Shown here in pieces: positions 26,098-36,905 of a stretch of DNA of 64,000 nucleotides. How positions within the stretch are numbered: the first letter of the stretch is position 1; each line of letters starts with the position of its first letter. The stretch covers positions 50,040,218 through 50,104,217 of the forward strand of contig CM060181.1 in NCBI GenBank assembly GCA_030549775.1, written 5' to 3'. This DNA comes from Tamarix chinensis. Its lineage: Eukaryota > Streptophyta > Magnoliopsida > Caryophyllales > Tamaricaceae. Both the position numbers and the translations under genes were made by a program. A model generated the notes under the pieces. It did no database searches, was not told the origin of the DNA, and saw only the letters and a program-made list of their open reading frames with translations.

Positions 26098-26372
26098 TAT
26101 ATATGTTATTAAAGCATGACGTTTTATCAACGGTTATAAATTATAACCATTATTAAAACAAATGGTTTTGTCAGTGGCTTATAGTTTTAATAGCATTTTT
26201 AGTGAAAACTGTTATTAAAACAATATTCAAGAATGGTTATAATGAATAATCGTTGTCAAAACCTTTTTTTAAATAATGGTTATAATTAATAGCCACTGAT
26301 AGAACCATTTGTTTTAATAATGGTTATAATTTATAACCATTGATAAAACGTCATGCTTTAATAACATATATA
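26098..26372. repeat. long near-perfect inverted repeat in the CACTA right subterminal region
   Basis: The left arm (about 26098-26182) and right arm (about 26288-26372) are reverse complements with only a few mismatches across about 85 bp. The core GTTATTAAAGCATGACG is matched by CGTCATGCTTTAATAAC. The spacer of about 105 bp is itself partly self-complementary. Confidence 0.85.
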
Positions 26373-26656
26373 GCTGATAACCATTATTAAAACCCAGTTT
26401 GCCAAAATTTAGCACAATTTTTTATTTTTTTAATGATGGTTCTATAACCATTAACAAAACAACACTTTTTAATAATGGATTTATCTTATAACCGTTATTA
26501 AAACATGCGCAATTTCCTAAATTTTACTGTAAATTTTTTTTTCATGACAGTTTATAATCATTATTAAAGTTTTAATAACACATGATTTAATAATAGTTAG
26601 AAACCGTCATTAAATCTATTACAAAACCATTATTTAAAACCCTTTATGGGGTAGTG
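26372..26656. repeat. right subterminal repeats of the CACTA element
   Basis: Repeated AATAATGG(T/A)TTATAACC-like motifs in both orientations run up to the terminal TAGTG. Confidence 0.7.
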
Positions 26657-27131
26657 TCTATTGTCTATTGTCATAACAAAATAATTTAGCCACTACAATG
26701 AATAAAGCCCTCCACCGCACTGTAAACTAATGTGTCGAATCTTTACCATAAATTAACTATGGTACCGTCCTTTCCACACTCGAGTTACTATCCATTCTCT
26801 TCAATGCTCATTTGGTTAGGATAATTGAGATGGATAACTTATCCTATTTTCATAGGGAAGAATTTTCTCCACACATATTATTCCTATACTAAACGAGCCT
26901 TGAGCCATATATTACTCATTCCAAAGCCAACATAATTATACCAATAGATTTCATTATTTTTCTTAACCAAAAATTTGTGAGTGTGTGAGACATTGTGTTC
27001 CAAAGTATAAACATCTCTAACATGGGGCACAATTGATACAATAAGTTGATATACTAGCATAAGAGTTTTGAGGCAAGGTTGGTGTCCAAAACTGGACTTG
27101 AAAGGTATGCTTATTAGGAAATTTAAAAAAA
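26657..27131. other. unassigned AT-rich DNA between the CACTA element and LTR B copy 2
   Basis: No recognisable gene or element. A minus-strand open frame of about 86 codons (26884-27144) overlaps the neighbouring LTR and has no family resemblance I can see. Confidence 0.3.
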
Positions 27132-27725
27132 TGTAACGTTCCAATTTTTGATACTTGAATTTTTTTTTAAAAAAAGGTAATTATGGAATTTTAACTATTA
27201 AAAATGTAGAATATTGCTGCCACACTTGGTATAAGTCTGGTTCATCTTTCTTTTTTGTATTAAATGTTAAGGTTAAAATATTTTTCTATTGATTAAGAAC
27301 AACAATTAATAAGAAACAAATAGAGATTTCATTACAATATTAAATTATTTTAATAAAACATTATCAGACAAAAGAATTATAATTAATAAGAGAAAGAAAT
27401 ACAGAATAAGACATAAAAGTTCAAGGGATATCTGGATCAAAAATGCTAAAGCATACACTAGATAATCCTAACCCATAACCTATACCAAAAACCATCAAGT
27501 TGTATACTCAAAATAGTCCTGCAAAGTAAAGATTGTTCATTGAATAGGTAGGGAACTATACAATAAAACATATTAGTACAATGGTATTGAATAAACCACT
27601 ACATAATACTAAGCATGTAAATATCAAATAGAACACATAGTAGGTAACACAAAAGATCATGGTATAACACATCAAATAGTACATACCATAGCTAAGTGCA
27701 TATTCATGCCACTAATGCATATCAT
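27132..27725 (-). mobile_element. gypsy-type LTR fragment (family B, copy 2)
   Basis: It starts TGTAACGTTCCAATTTTTGATAC and aligns by eye along its whole length with 5581-6175, including AACACATAGTAGGTAACA / AACACATAGAATGTAACA and AGTACATACCATA. It ends abruptly at the Cassandra-like repeat. Confidence 0.65.
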
Positions 27726-28041
27726 TGTAACACCCTGAGCCAATACAACCATATGGGGGTTACCCTAGAGGGATTTTAGATTGATCGGTTGGGCCAACAA
27801 ATTAACATGAGTTCTTTCACCTCTCTTTTTCCCCACTCATATGCTTCTCAAGAAACTTATTGGAAAACTTTCAAAACTTTCTAAGAGGATCACCCATCCT
27901 GAAAATTGTTCCATGATAAACACATTTAACTATGGAGTTCTTAAGATTGAATCACCAAAAAGATGGTATATCATGTTGATATAAGTAGCCATATCAATAC
28001 TTATATCACTCTACTTAATTTGAGAGTATTAGAACCATACC
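27726..28041 (-). mobile_element. Cassandra-type TRIM LTR with 5S rRNA-derived core
   Basis: About 316 bp begins TGTAACACCCTGAGCC on plus. On the minus strand, 27877-27970 resembles plant 5S rRNA: AGAACTCCATAGTTAA then, after a gap of the right size, CAGGATGGGTGATCCTCTT. These correspond to the 5S AGAACTCCGAAGTTAA and AGGATGGGTGACCTCCTGG segments. Cassandra retrotransposons are known to carry such a 5S-like promoter in their LTRs. Only one LTR is seen and the core is diverged, so this is probably an old solo LTR. The right limit is where the next LTR starts. Confidence 0.72.
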
Positions 28042-28272
28042 TATAACACCCCATGAATTACTATTTTTTTTTTGTGGAATCTTAATAACAATATAGTTGG
28101 GTGTTACTGTCATACTCAACATAAGTCTAACTTACCATTCTATCTTTATATTATATATAAGGTTAAATAGTTAATAACATGAAAATAGAAAAGGGAATAG
28201 ATTCATAAATTGTAATAAGAGTTTTGGAGGTTAACTCCGAGTATAACATTTAAAATATAGAAAAGGGATACT
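28042..28272 (-). mobile_element. long LTR (family C), outer part, split by a later insertion
   Basis: It begins TATAACACCCCATGAATTAC and matches the end of the LTR at 44393 onwards (GTGTTACTGTCATACTC versus GTGTTACCACCATACTC, then ATAAGTCT). It is interrupted at 28273 by a 5-kb LTR and resumes at 33267. Confidence 0.75.
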
Positions 28273-31200
28273 GTAATCCCCTAAAATTTTTAAAGCTTAT
28301 AATTTAATAAATAAATTTTATTTGGGATAAATTAGTCCTTAAATCTATTTAATTTAATTATTTTATGGATTTTTGAGTATATAAAATTGGATATAAATAT
28401 TTAATAAATTAAAATAAATATTTTATTATTTTATCACACTCTTATTATTTAAATAAATTTTCAAACCATTATTTTACTAAAATTATCCTTTTTAAACCTT
28501 TATATTTTAATTATATTAAATTAAATTATTAAATAAATTTATTACCCATGAATATTGCATTTTATTATTTTATAAATTAAATTATTTTTAATTGCCCCAT
28601 TTTCCCTTTTCTTTTCCCTTCTTTCTTTTTCCCTTGGGCCATCCCATCGGTGCCCAGCCTTTCCCTTTCCCGCTACGACGGGGCCGCTGGCCCATTCTCC
28701 TCTCCTTCCCTTTTTCCCCCATCCTCGCGCCTAGGCCGAAGGCTTGCTTCCTTCCCCTTCCTTCTCCTGCGTGAGCCGGCCTACCTGTCCAACTCACCCA
28801 GCGCCCAACCCCCTCCCTTTCTTCTTCTTATTTCTTTCTCCTTCCTCTTTCCCTAGGGAAATTCTTGACAGCCTGCCATCACTGCCATTCCACCTGAAAC
28901 TCCCTCTCCCCCCATTGATTCCCCATATCTCTCTCTTTCCCTCTCGTCGTTTTCTCTGCCCCATTCCAGTCCCACCATCCCTGTCTCCCTTCCTCCATGC
29001 CCGGCCATACCTCCTTTCTCCCTCTCCCTGCAACTCCCATTTCCCTACCCCCTACCATCACCCCTCGAGCTCCCTATCCCCTCCCTTCTCTTCCTCTTCT
29101 ATTTCTTCCTCCTTCCCTGCCCATTCTGCATTTTTTCCCCAACTCCCCATGCTCCCCAACCCTCTCTTTTCTTTCCTTTATTCTCTTTCCCTCACCCTCT
29201 CTGTTTTTTGCTTCGCCGCCCAGCTCCGCCGCTGCCGCCGCCTCAACAACCACCTACACCACCCCCCTTCCACCCTCTACCTCACCCTCGAATCATCCCA
29301 ACACCCATTGAGCCACCCCGCAACCTCCTTCTTCCTCCTCTCTTCTTTTTCTCTCCTTTCCCTTCCTTCTCGGCAGCCACCCTGCACCGCCATATGCCGC
29401 CACCGTTCCACTGCCTATTCCGCTAACTAAGCCACCACACTACTCCCTTCAACCCCCTCTACCACCCCAAATCATCCTTTGGCCGAAACCACCACCTAAA
29501 GGCCCTCGTTTTCCCCCTCCCTTTTCCTTCCTTCTCAGCCTTCCATTTCAACCCCTCCTTGGCCTCCACCTTTGCAGCCTCGCTGCCGCCACCTCCACCG
29601 CCCTTAGCCACCTTCAACCCATCCCCGACCATCACTTACAACCCCTCTCCACCTCTGCATCCTTCCCTTACCTTAAATCTTCCCCCACATGCCTTTTTTC
29701 TTAGCCCCAAAACCCCAACGCGAAAATGCCCATTTTTCCTTATTTTCACCACCTTCGAGCCCCCTCCTTTTCCTTTCTTTGCATGCAGCTCATGCTGCAT
29801 GAGCAGGATGAGCTTCTACCCTTCTTGATTTATTTGGGTAAATTTTTTTAAGGTATAATAATATTTTAAGTTAATTATTTTATTAATTAAGTGTTATAAA
29901 GCCTTATACTTTGATTTTTATTATTTCTAATGTAATAAGTCTTGATATTATTTTTAGGTATTGGTTTTGATAATCAAAGCTTGAACCTTTAACCGGAATA
30001 CCGGTAAGGCTTGTTTTTACGGGAATCGAGGTAACCGTTAAATCCCACTTAAACGCATGGATAACGTATGTTAGCACATTAGGCATTTTAAGGTGTATTA
30101 TGCTTGATATATGTTATTTAATATATTATATATGGTTTCTTGTGTTGGTTGATAAAATAAAGCATGATAGGTTACATGATATGTATGGGAATGTTGTTCA
30201 AGGTAAGAGTTGGTTATTAATGAAAATGTTAAGTATTACCTATGTTGTATTATGCTATTGTGATCTTAATGCATGATTAATATTTTGTGAGCCCTAGGAG
30301 TATTTAGTAATATATATCTTGTACAAGAATATGGCATAATATGTGTGGGTACTAAAGGTATATATTAAATATATTAGTTGTGGATGAGGTATTATTATTA
30401 ATATTTTAAGTAGTGGTGATAACTTAAAATAAGTGGTGTAATGAGGGGCAAAATGGTAATTTATAATTAAAAAGGGGTATTATGATAATTGTATAATAAA
30501 AAGGGCAAACGGTGATTTTATAATAAAAGGGCAAAATGGTAACTTTGTAATAAAAGGGTAAAATGATAATTTTGAAATAAATGGGCAAAGTGGTAATTTT
30601 ATTAATAAAGGGTAAAATAGTAATTAAAGGTCAAATGGTGGTTTTGTAATTAAAGGGCTAAATGGTAATTTTGGGATTAAAGGGAAAAATGGTAATTTGG
30701 AAGTTAAAAGAGGCAAAATGGTAATTTCATAATTAAGGATAAAATGGAAATTTTATAAGTGAAAGGGTGTTATGGTAATTTTTGGAAGTTAGGGGATAAA
30801 ATGGTAAATTTGAAAGTAAAGGGGTAAAATGGTAATTTTGTAAATAAAAGGCGTAAAAGTGGGAATTGGAAAGGAATAACTTGGTAATTATAACAATCGA
30901 GAAGGGTAAAATAATAATTTAATAAAAGAGAAGGGTAAAATGATAATTTAATAATGGAGAAGGGTAAAATGGTAAATATGATAAATGTGAGGGGCAATTT
31001 GGTAATTTAACCAACTAAAGGGGTAATTTGGTAATTAGGATAATGAACAGGGGTAATTTGGTAATTTAACCAACTCATGGGCAATTTATTAATTATAATA
31101 AAGGAAAAAGGTCAAAGTGGTAATCTAACCAACAAAATGAAAAATGTATAAAGTGTAACAATTATGAAGGGTGTTTAATGGTCTAATAAGTGTGGGAGAT

Positions 31201-33266
31201 AGCTCGGTAACTTAAACCAAGTAAGGGTGTAGCTAAAGCCGAATGTGTGCTATGTGTCCTATATGCCTTGGGTGTCCCATATAATTATATGCCGTGTTCT
31301 CTATGCTATTACCTTAACTGTTTCATATGTGGCATGGCTTGGAACCGAGGTGTGTTTATGTGTCCTCTTTTAGTATGTGCTGATATGGATATGCTATGAG
31401 TTATGATGTGATGTGATGTGATGTGACCCTTTAGGACATGCATGCTAGGATGATTAATGTGGTTATGTGGGATGGAGGCATGAAAAAGAGTAATGGGAGA
31501 GAAAGATAACCAAGGGGAAGTAAGTTGGCTAATGTAGGTATAGGAGGAAATAGGGTTTGCATGGGATGGTTAGAGTCCGCATGGGGGCAAACTTTACTTA
31601 TAGAAAGTTGTCTAAGGCCGTGAGGAAGGTAATAGAAGTGTCGTTTGGGTGTCTGGGGGCTTCGGATGAAAAATAGTACGTGGGACAGTATAAGGGTGCG
31701 TAGGAGACTAGGCTAGAGCTCAAGGGGAAATCCTAATTTGAGTAAGGGGAAGAAGAAAAAGAAAATAAATAAATAAATGAGAATGAGTGAGACATGAAGT
31801 GAGGATTGAATCTAAGGGCCGTGATATGTGGGGGGTGTTAAAATAGTTTGGGTTGTATGAGGCAGAAAAGGACGGACCACATAGGCCCAATTTAGGGTTT
31901 CTGGAGAAAACCCAAGGGTAAGGCGGTGAGTGGATTTTGAGGGTACAAAGTGTGGGCCTAGACCCCAACACTTGGGAGTTGGGTTTTTGGTGTAAATAAG
32001 CGGGTTACGGGAAGGATGTCGGGGCGAGTTAGGAGGAGTCGAGTCTCAAGATATGGGACGGGCCCTCTTAGGAGGATAAGTATAGCTGGAGTTAGCCATG
32101 CATGTCTAGGGCAGAATCTGTTGAATAAGATACGATTAAATACTAATCATGTAAAGTGGAAGATTATTGAGCCAGGTCCAGCCAATCCACTAGTTAAGAA
32201 TAGTGGTTAGGTGCGTTATGTCCTATAAGTGATCGATCCACCGCCGAATAATAGTGGTGTGGATATCGTCCCGCAAGTGACCGGCCTACCAGCAATAATA
32301 GTGGGGGATGCCGAGCTCAATAAACCAAATCCTAATTTGTTAAGACGAGTAAAAGACACTAAGTACTTACACTGGAACACCATGAGAGTCGGGGCCAGAC
32401 CGATCCACCGACATAATAGTGGCCAGGAGCATTTTGCCCTGGAGATCGATCCACCGGCATATAATAGTGGTTAGGTGCATTCTGCCCTATAAGTGACCGA
32501 TCCACCGGCTATAATAGTGGGGTTTCTGCACTCTGATGGAGATTATAAGTGACTGATCCACCGGCTATAATAATAATGGACTGATGGCCTTAAGGCCCCC
32601 TAAAAGTACCGATTATTCAGTATGGCCTACTAATATTTGGTTGACATGTTAAGTATGATAATGTACGAAAGTGAATGTTATGTGTACACCATTAATATCT
32701 GATTGACTTGTGGAATATGTGAATTTATGGGTTTGAATATTATGTTTACATCTGTCATTGTGTATGGACATAGTAGTATAACACGTGTTACATTGCGTGC
32801 CTACTTTAAAGTGCATTTTTAAAGGGTTACTCAGTACCGTAGTACTGAAGGGTTCCATTCGTGGGGCCCCTGCCTATTCAATCGGCAGTACCCCTTGCAG
32901 GTCGTATTCAATGTTACTCAAGTGGGCCATCGGGAAGGAGCGTAAGGAACTATCCATAACTGTTAGGGTTGCACTCCATCTCCTTTGAATTCACAGTTTC
33001 TATGTATTTGTTGTTTTGTAACCACCACCGGTGGATTACACTCTTATAAAATGTTTACTTGCGCTACTTTGATTTAAATATGTTTGAATTTCTCGTAAGT
33101 TATGTTTTACTCTTTTAGCCTTAGCACTTGATACTGGAACGGTAGGAGTGAATCGGTCTGGTACTAAGTGTGGCAGTAATATCCCTAAAGTTCACGGTTT
33201 ATTGCTTCAGCTAATTTTCTTTTAATTAAACAAAATTTTTCAATAGTAAATTTTGGGGGTGTTACA
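28273..33266 (+). mobile_element. solo long LTR, family A copy 1 (4994 bp)
   Basis: It starts TGTAATCCCCTAAAA and ends TTTTGGGGGTGTTACA. It contains no pol. In order it holds an AT-rich 300 bp, a pyrimidine-rich block (28590-29830), a spacer, a 27-bp minisatellite (30445-31130), a block with repeated CCACCG-ATAATAGTGG motifs (32160-32570), and the end landmark AAGTGTGGCAGTAATATCC.

It matches 50783-55324 nearly end to end. It lies within a minus-strand family C LTR, whose sequence continues on either side. Flanks are GATAC and AATAT, differing by two transitions, consistent with a decayed 5-bp duplication. The proline-rich frames inside (28592-29828) are composition artefacts. The TGTAAC-type ends suggest a Tekay/Del-like chromovirus, which is an inference. 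Confidence 0.82.
30445..31130 (+). repeat. minisatellite, about 27-bp unit, GGGTAAAATGGTAATTTTGTAA
   Basis: Some 24 degenerate units are read along the LTR (for example starts at 30503, 30529, 30556 and 30583). The equivalent array in copy 2 (52963-53390) is shorter. Confidence 0.85.
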
Positions 33267-33971
33267 AATATACTAGAAATAAGAGACCCAAAAGATATCC
33301 GAGCCAAAACTAAGATCCGGATAACATGACTATAAATCCTGAACCCTAAGCATAAAATCATCATTCTTCCCAAGAAAAACATCATACGTAGCAAAATCAT
33401 TCAAAGGGGACTCATTGACTTGCACAAAAATAACTAAGTCATTTGTTCGTGTGATTGAGCAGCACCCATTAAATTAATGATCACTACACTATTTACTAAG
33501 TAAGGTGACAATACAACCATAGTAGGGTTACACTCAGTATAAAAGGTCATAAAGAAGAATAAGCATGCATAATGATCAAACATAATATGATGCAAAAGAG
33601 GAACTAAATTAGAGTTTCCATTATTAGGTATAATATAATCTATTTCTTATTTATGTTGAGTTTAGGAATCCATTATTCTCAATCTGGTGGAACAGATTGA
33701 AACACCTCACAAGGTAGAATGCACCTGACCATTATTATTAAGCTAGTGGAATGAACTCAACATCTCAAAGGAAAATATGCTCCTGGCTGCTATTCTTAAA
33801 CCAATGAAATTTTATGAAGCACCTCTTAGGACAGAACACCCCTGAACACTATTACTAAGCCAGTGAAACAAACTCAACACCTCAATGTTGACTCACTAAT
33901 ATTTCAGCTTAAATGATCAATATCTTATTTGTTAGTAATTATCTCAAAATGATATTCTTATTTATGTTGAG
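33267..33971 (-). mobile_element. long LTR (family C), middle part
   Basis: It resumes the LTR interrupted at 28272. It aligns with the LTR at 44650-45020: AAAAGATATCCGAGCCAAAACTA versus AAAGGTATCCGAATAAAAACTA, and GAGCAGCACCC versus GAGTAGCACCC. It includes TTATTAAGCTAGTGGAA motifs equivalent to the CCACCG-ATAATAGTGG motifs of family A. Confidence 0.72.
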
Positions 33972-35548
33972 TTCAAGGACTGATAGGGAAACCTACAAGT
34001 GTACGGATTCAATGTAGCTATCAAGGTTAATCCTACAAGGACTAGGTTTTACTTACCAAAATCTACATTTTTGACTAGCTAAATGAATAAGTTAAAAGAG
34101 AATAAAATTGTAAAATAAAATGATAAAAATAAAATAAATAGCTAATTGGGTGGAATTTAATGCAATGAAAGATCAAGATTGGGTTTTCACCACAATTTTG
34201 GTACTCAATGATGAATTATTTTAGCTTTTGGTGTTGGTTTAAACTAAAAAGGGTGAATTAGCCTAAATTAATATAAAGCCTCTTTTGAGATCTAAAGATC
34301 ATGCCTAATTAAGCTTAGTTCCCTACTTTTGTGGAATTAAGATTAAATTAAACCCATTAATATTGTGGCTAATCTAATAGAATGGCAAAGGAATCTAGTA
34401 TACTTTCATGATTTGAATTCTAATCTTAATTTTTAGAGGCCCAATATTAATTTTCACCTTTCGATCCTTCAATTAATTTCTATGATTGCTAATTTAGTGA
34501 TCAAATAAGTTAACAAAGTTCAATCAAAACAAATTAAGTTTAAAGATTTAAACTTTCACGTATATTAAATTATCATCGATTACCAAAAAGTTATGCTCTT
34601 TTCCAATCTCAGACAAAGACTCTACTCACACATGATTGGGAATAAACAAAAAATGAAATAAATATGTAATTCAATCATAGGAATAAATTAATTAACAAAA
34701 GAACCAATCTTTTGATTAAAATCTTCAAGTTAGAGGGTTACAATCTAATCTTGCTTAAGAAATCCTTAATTTTTTGTCAATACTTGAGATCTAGATCTAG
34801 ACACTAATTAGAGGCTAAAAGAGAGATCTAATCAAGATTCCTCAAACCTTAAGCTAAAATACATATGCGTGTGCATGTGTGTGTGTGTAGGTCTTAAAAA
34901 TCTTGAAAGAAATAAAGAATTTTCGTAACTGTCGTAACCAAACCACATGTGTCTCACGTGTTTTTTTTCTTAATATGTGCTCCTTTAAACAATTTTCAAT
35001 ATGTTGGCTGTAAATTTTTCTTCCAACCTCCAATTGATGTGATTTAAGTTGCATTGGAAATCTATTGAGTAGATATGTATGTGTGTGTGTGTGTGTGTGT
35101 GTGCATGTGTGTGTGTTGATCTTAAAAATCTAGAAAGAGACAAAGAAGTTTCATAAATGTTGTAACCGAACCACATGTGTGGCACATGCTATTTTGCTTA
35201 ATTCATGCTCCTTTAAGCAATCATGTGGCTATAAATTTTTCTTCCAACCTTGGATTAATGTGATTCAAGTTGCGTCGGAAATCTATTGAAGAGACCAAAA
35301 ACTTTAGTCTTTTGAGTTTGTTCATATTCACATTGTATCATGGTTAAAATTTTAGTTCTTTATATATATGCTTCAATTTGCTTCTCGAACCATGCATTCT
35401 AAACCTCATTGTGGCTCCAAACTCTTAAATTCTAATAATCATCAAATCTTTCAATATTGAGTCACTACCTACACATAAGAATATAAACCAAAGCAATATC
35501 CTCAATCTAAACACGAAATATGCATCAAATACCCATAATTTATGTGCT
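33972..35548. mobile_element. unclassified repeat inserted in the family C LTR
   Basis: About 1.6 kb begins TGATAGGGAAACCTACAAGT and ends near ATACCCATAATTTATGTGCT. It breaks the alignment of the host LTR with its homologue at 45020-45060. The start resembles a repeat common in plant genomes next to gypsy elements, but no coding sequence or clear target-site duplication was found. Confidence 0.4.
34864..35296. repeat. tandem duplication of about 230 bp, each unit headed by a GT microsatellite
   Basis: Unit 1 (about 34864-35074) and unit 2 (about 35075-35296) share GTGTGCATGTGTGTGTGT, TCTTAAAAATCT, ACCACATGTGT, ATTTTTCTTCCAACCT and GGAAATCTATTGA. They differ by scattered substitutions. Confidence 0.85.
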
Positions 35549-36700
35549 AAGTGGAGCATACTAAAGCATCTCCCAAGGAAAAGCACGCCTAGCCACTATT
35601 ATTAAATCGGTGGAATGGACACACAATACCTCGACCTTAACTCAAGTGATTTTTTACTTTAAGTGATTAATGTCTTATCCATTTTTTTTTTATCTCAAGT
35701 TCATCATGCAAACACACATATAGATATGTGAGTAACATAATCCCTTAAAAAAAATATTCAAAATATGTAAAGTACAGCCACATAAATATCGAGACATTTT
35801 CCCAATGAAAAAGGCCATATCTCCCTTAAGAAACGCTAATTTCACAAGATAAGTATAACTTTTTCCATGGTACTCCACCAAATTTAGTACACATCTATAA
35901 ATTATTAGTATTGAAAACATATCCAAAAATTAAGGTTTAACTCTAACTTATTACACATGCAATAATAACTCTATCTTTAAGGTTACTATTCACAATCCTT
36001 ACAAAGTCCTAATTTAATAAATTAGGCATAACATTTTTTATAAGACTCATATAACTACTAAATTTAATACACATTTTGAAAATCACAATATCAAATTAAT
36101 TAATAAGAATTACCAAAGAATCTTAATCCACCTCTATCCAAGTATAAAAGTTGATTAACCAAATATCTAACTTTTTCAATTGTACACTATATATCAATAA
36201 GAATATATAACTAACACACTCTTTCAAGTTATGCAGTTTAATCGCCGATTATCAATCTCGCTATCTCTAGTCAAATGATTTATATAAAGGGTAATGATTT
36301 ATGTTCAATTAATTAATTATCATCTCCTATTGTTATGTAAATTATGTAGTTGTTCTCACAATCCATTTAATTTCTATTTATACTATTCAACTTAAAGTGG
36401 ATAATTAGTTATCGCTTTCAACTCGAATTTTTAGAATATAGTTAAAGATTGATGATTTATTAACTAGATACAATCATGAACAATAACATATAACACATAA
36501 AGTAATTTATAAATCAATCAATCCACTAATTAAATAATATAAAAAATTAGGTTTCTCCATATCTCCGGTAAAATAAAACTAGAATATATTATTAATGAAA
36601 ACAAATATAATCAAATTAAATCAAACATTATAAATTATACATGAAATATTAAATTTTAAAAATATTAGAATATAAAATAAGATCTAAAATCCAACTAAAA
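35549..36700 (-). mobile_element. long LTR (family C), inner part
   Basis: It continues the homology with 45100-45600: CCCTTAAGAAACGCTAATTT versus CCCCTAGAAAACCCTAATTT, TCACAAGATAAGTATAACTT in both, and CACCAAATTTAGTACAC in both. The LTR start cannot be fixed. 36700-36905 is CT-rich and may belong to another repeat. Confidence 0.65.
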
Positions 36701-36905
36701 AATAATAGTGAGTTGATGGTCGGGGCACTACTCTATTCTTGTTTCGACACTAGGCATCTCTTCTACCTTATGAGTCTCTCTCTCTCCCCCCCCCCTTCCT
36801 GCTATTCTTCTCTTCTATGCCATGTTGTCTTTTCACATTTTCTTTGAACTATTCATCCATTGTGTTGTATGTTCTCTTTTCTTTTCTTTTTCTCAACTTT
36901 TCATC

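Noticed and set aside
28592..29828. Long open frames rich in P, S and L (up to 228 codons), and similar ones at 7646-8158 and 51064-52201
   Set aside because: They lie at the same position in repeated LTR copies, in several frames at once, with CT-rich composition and no conserved residues between copies.
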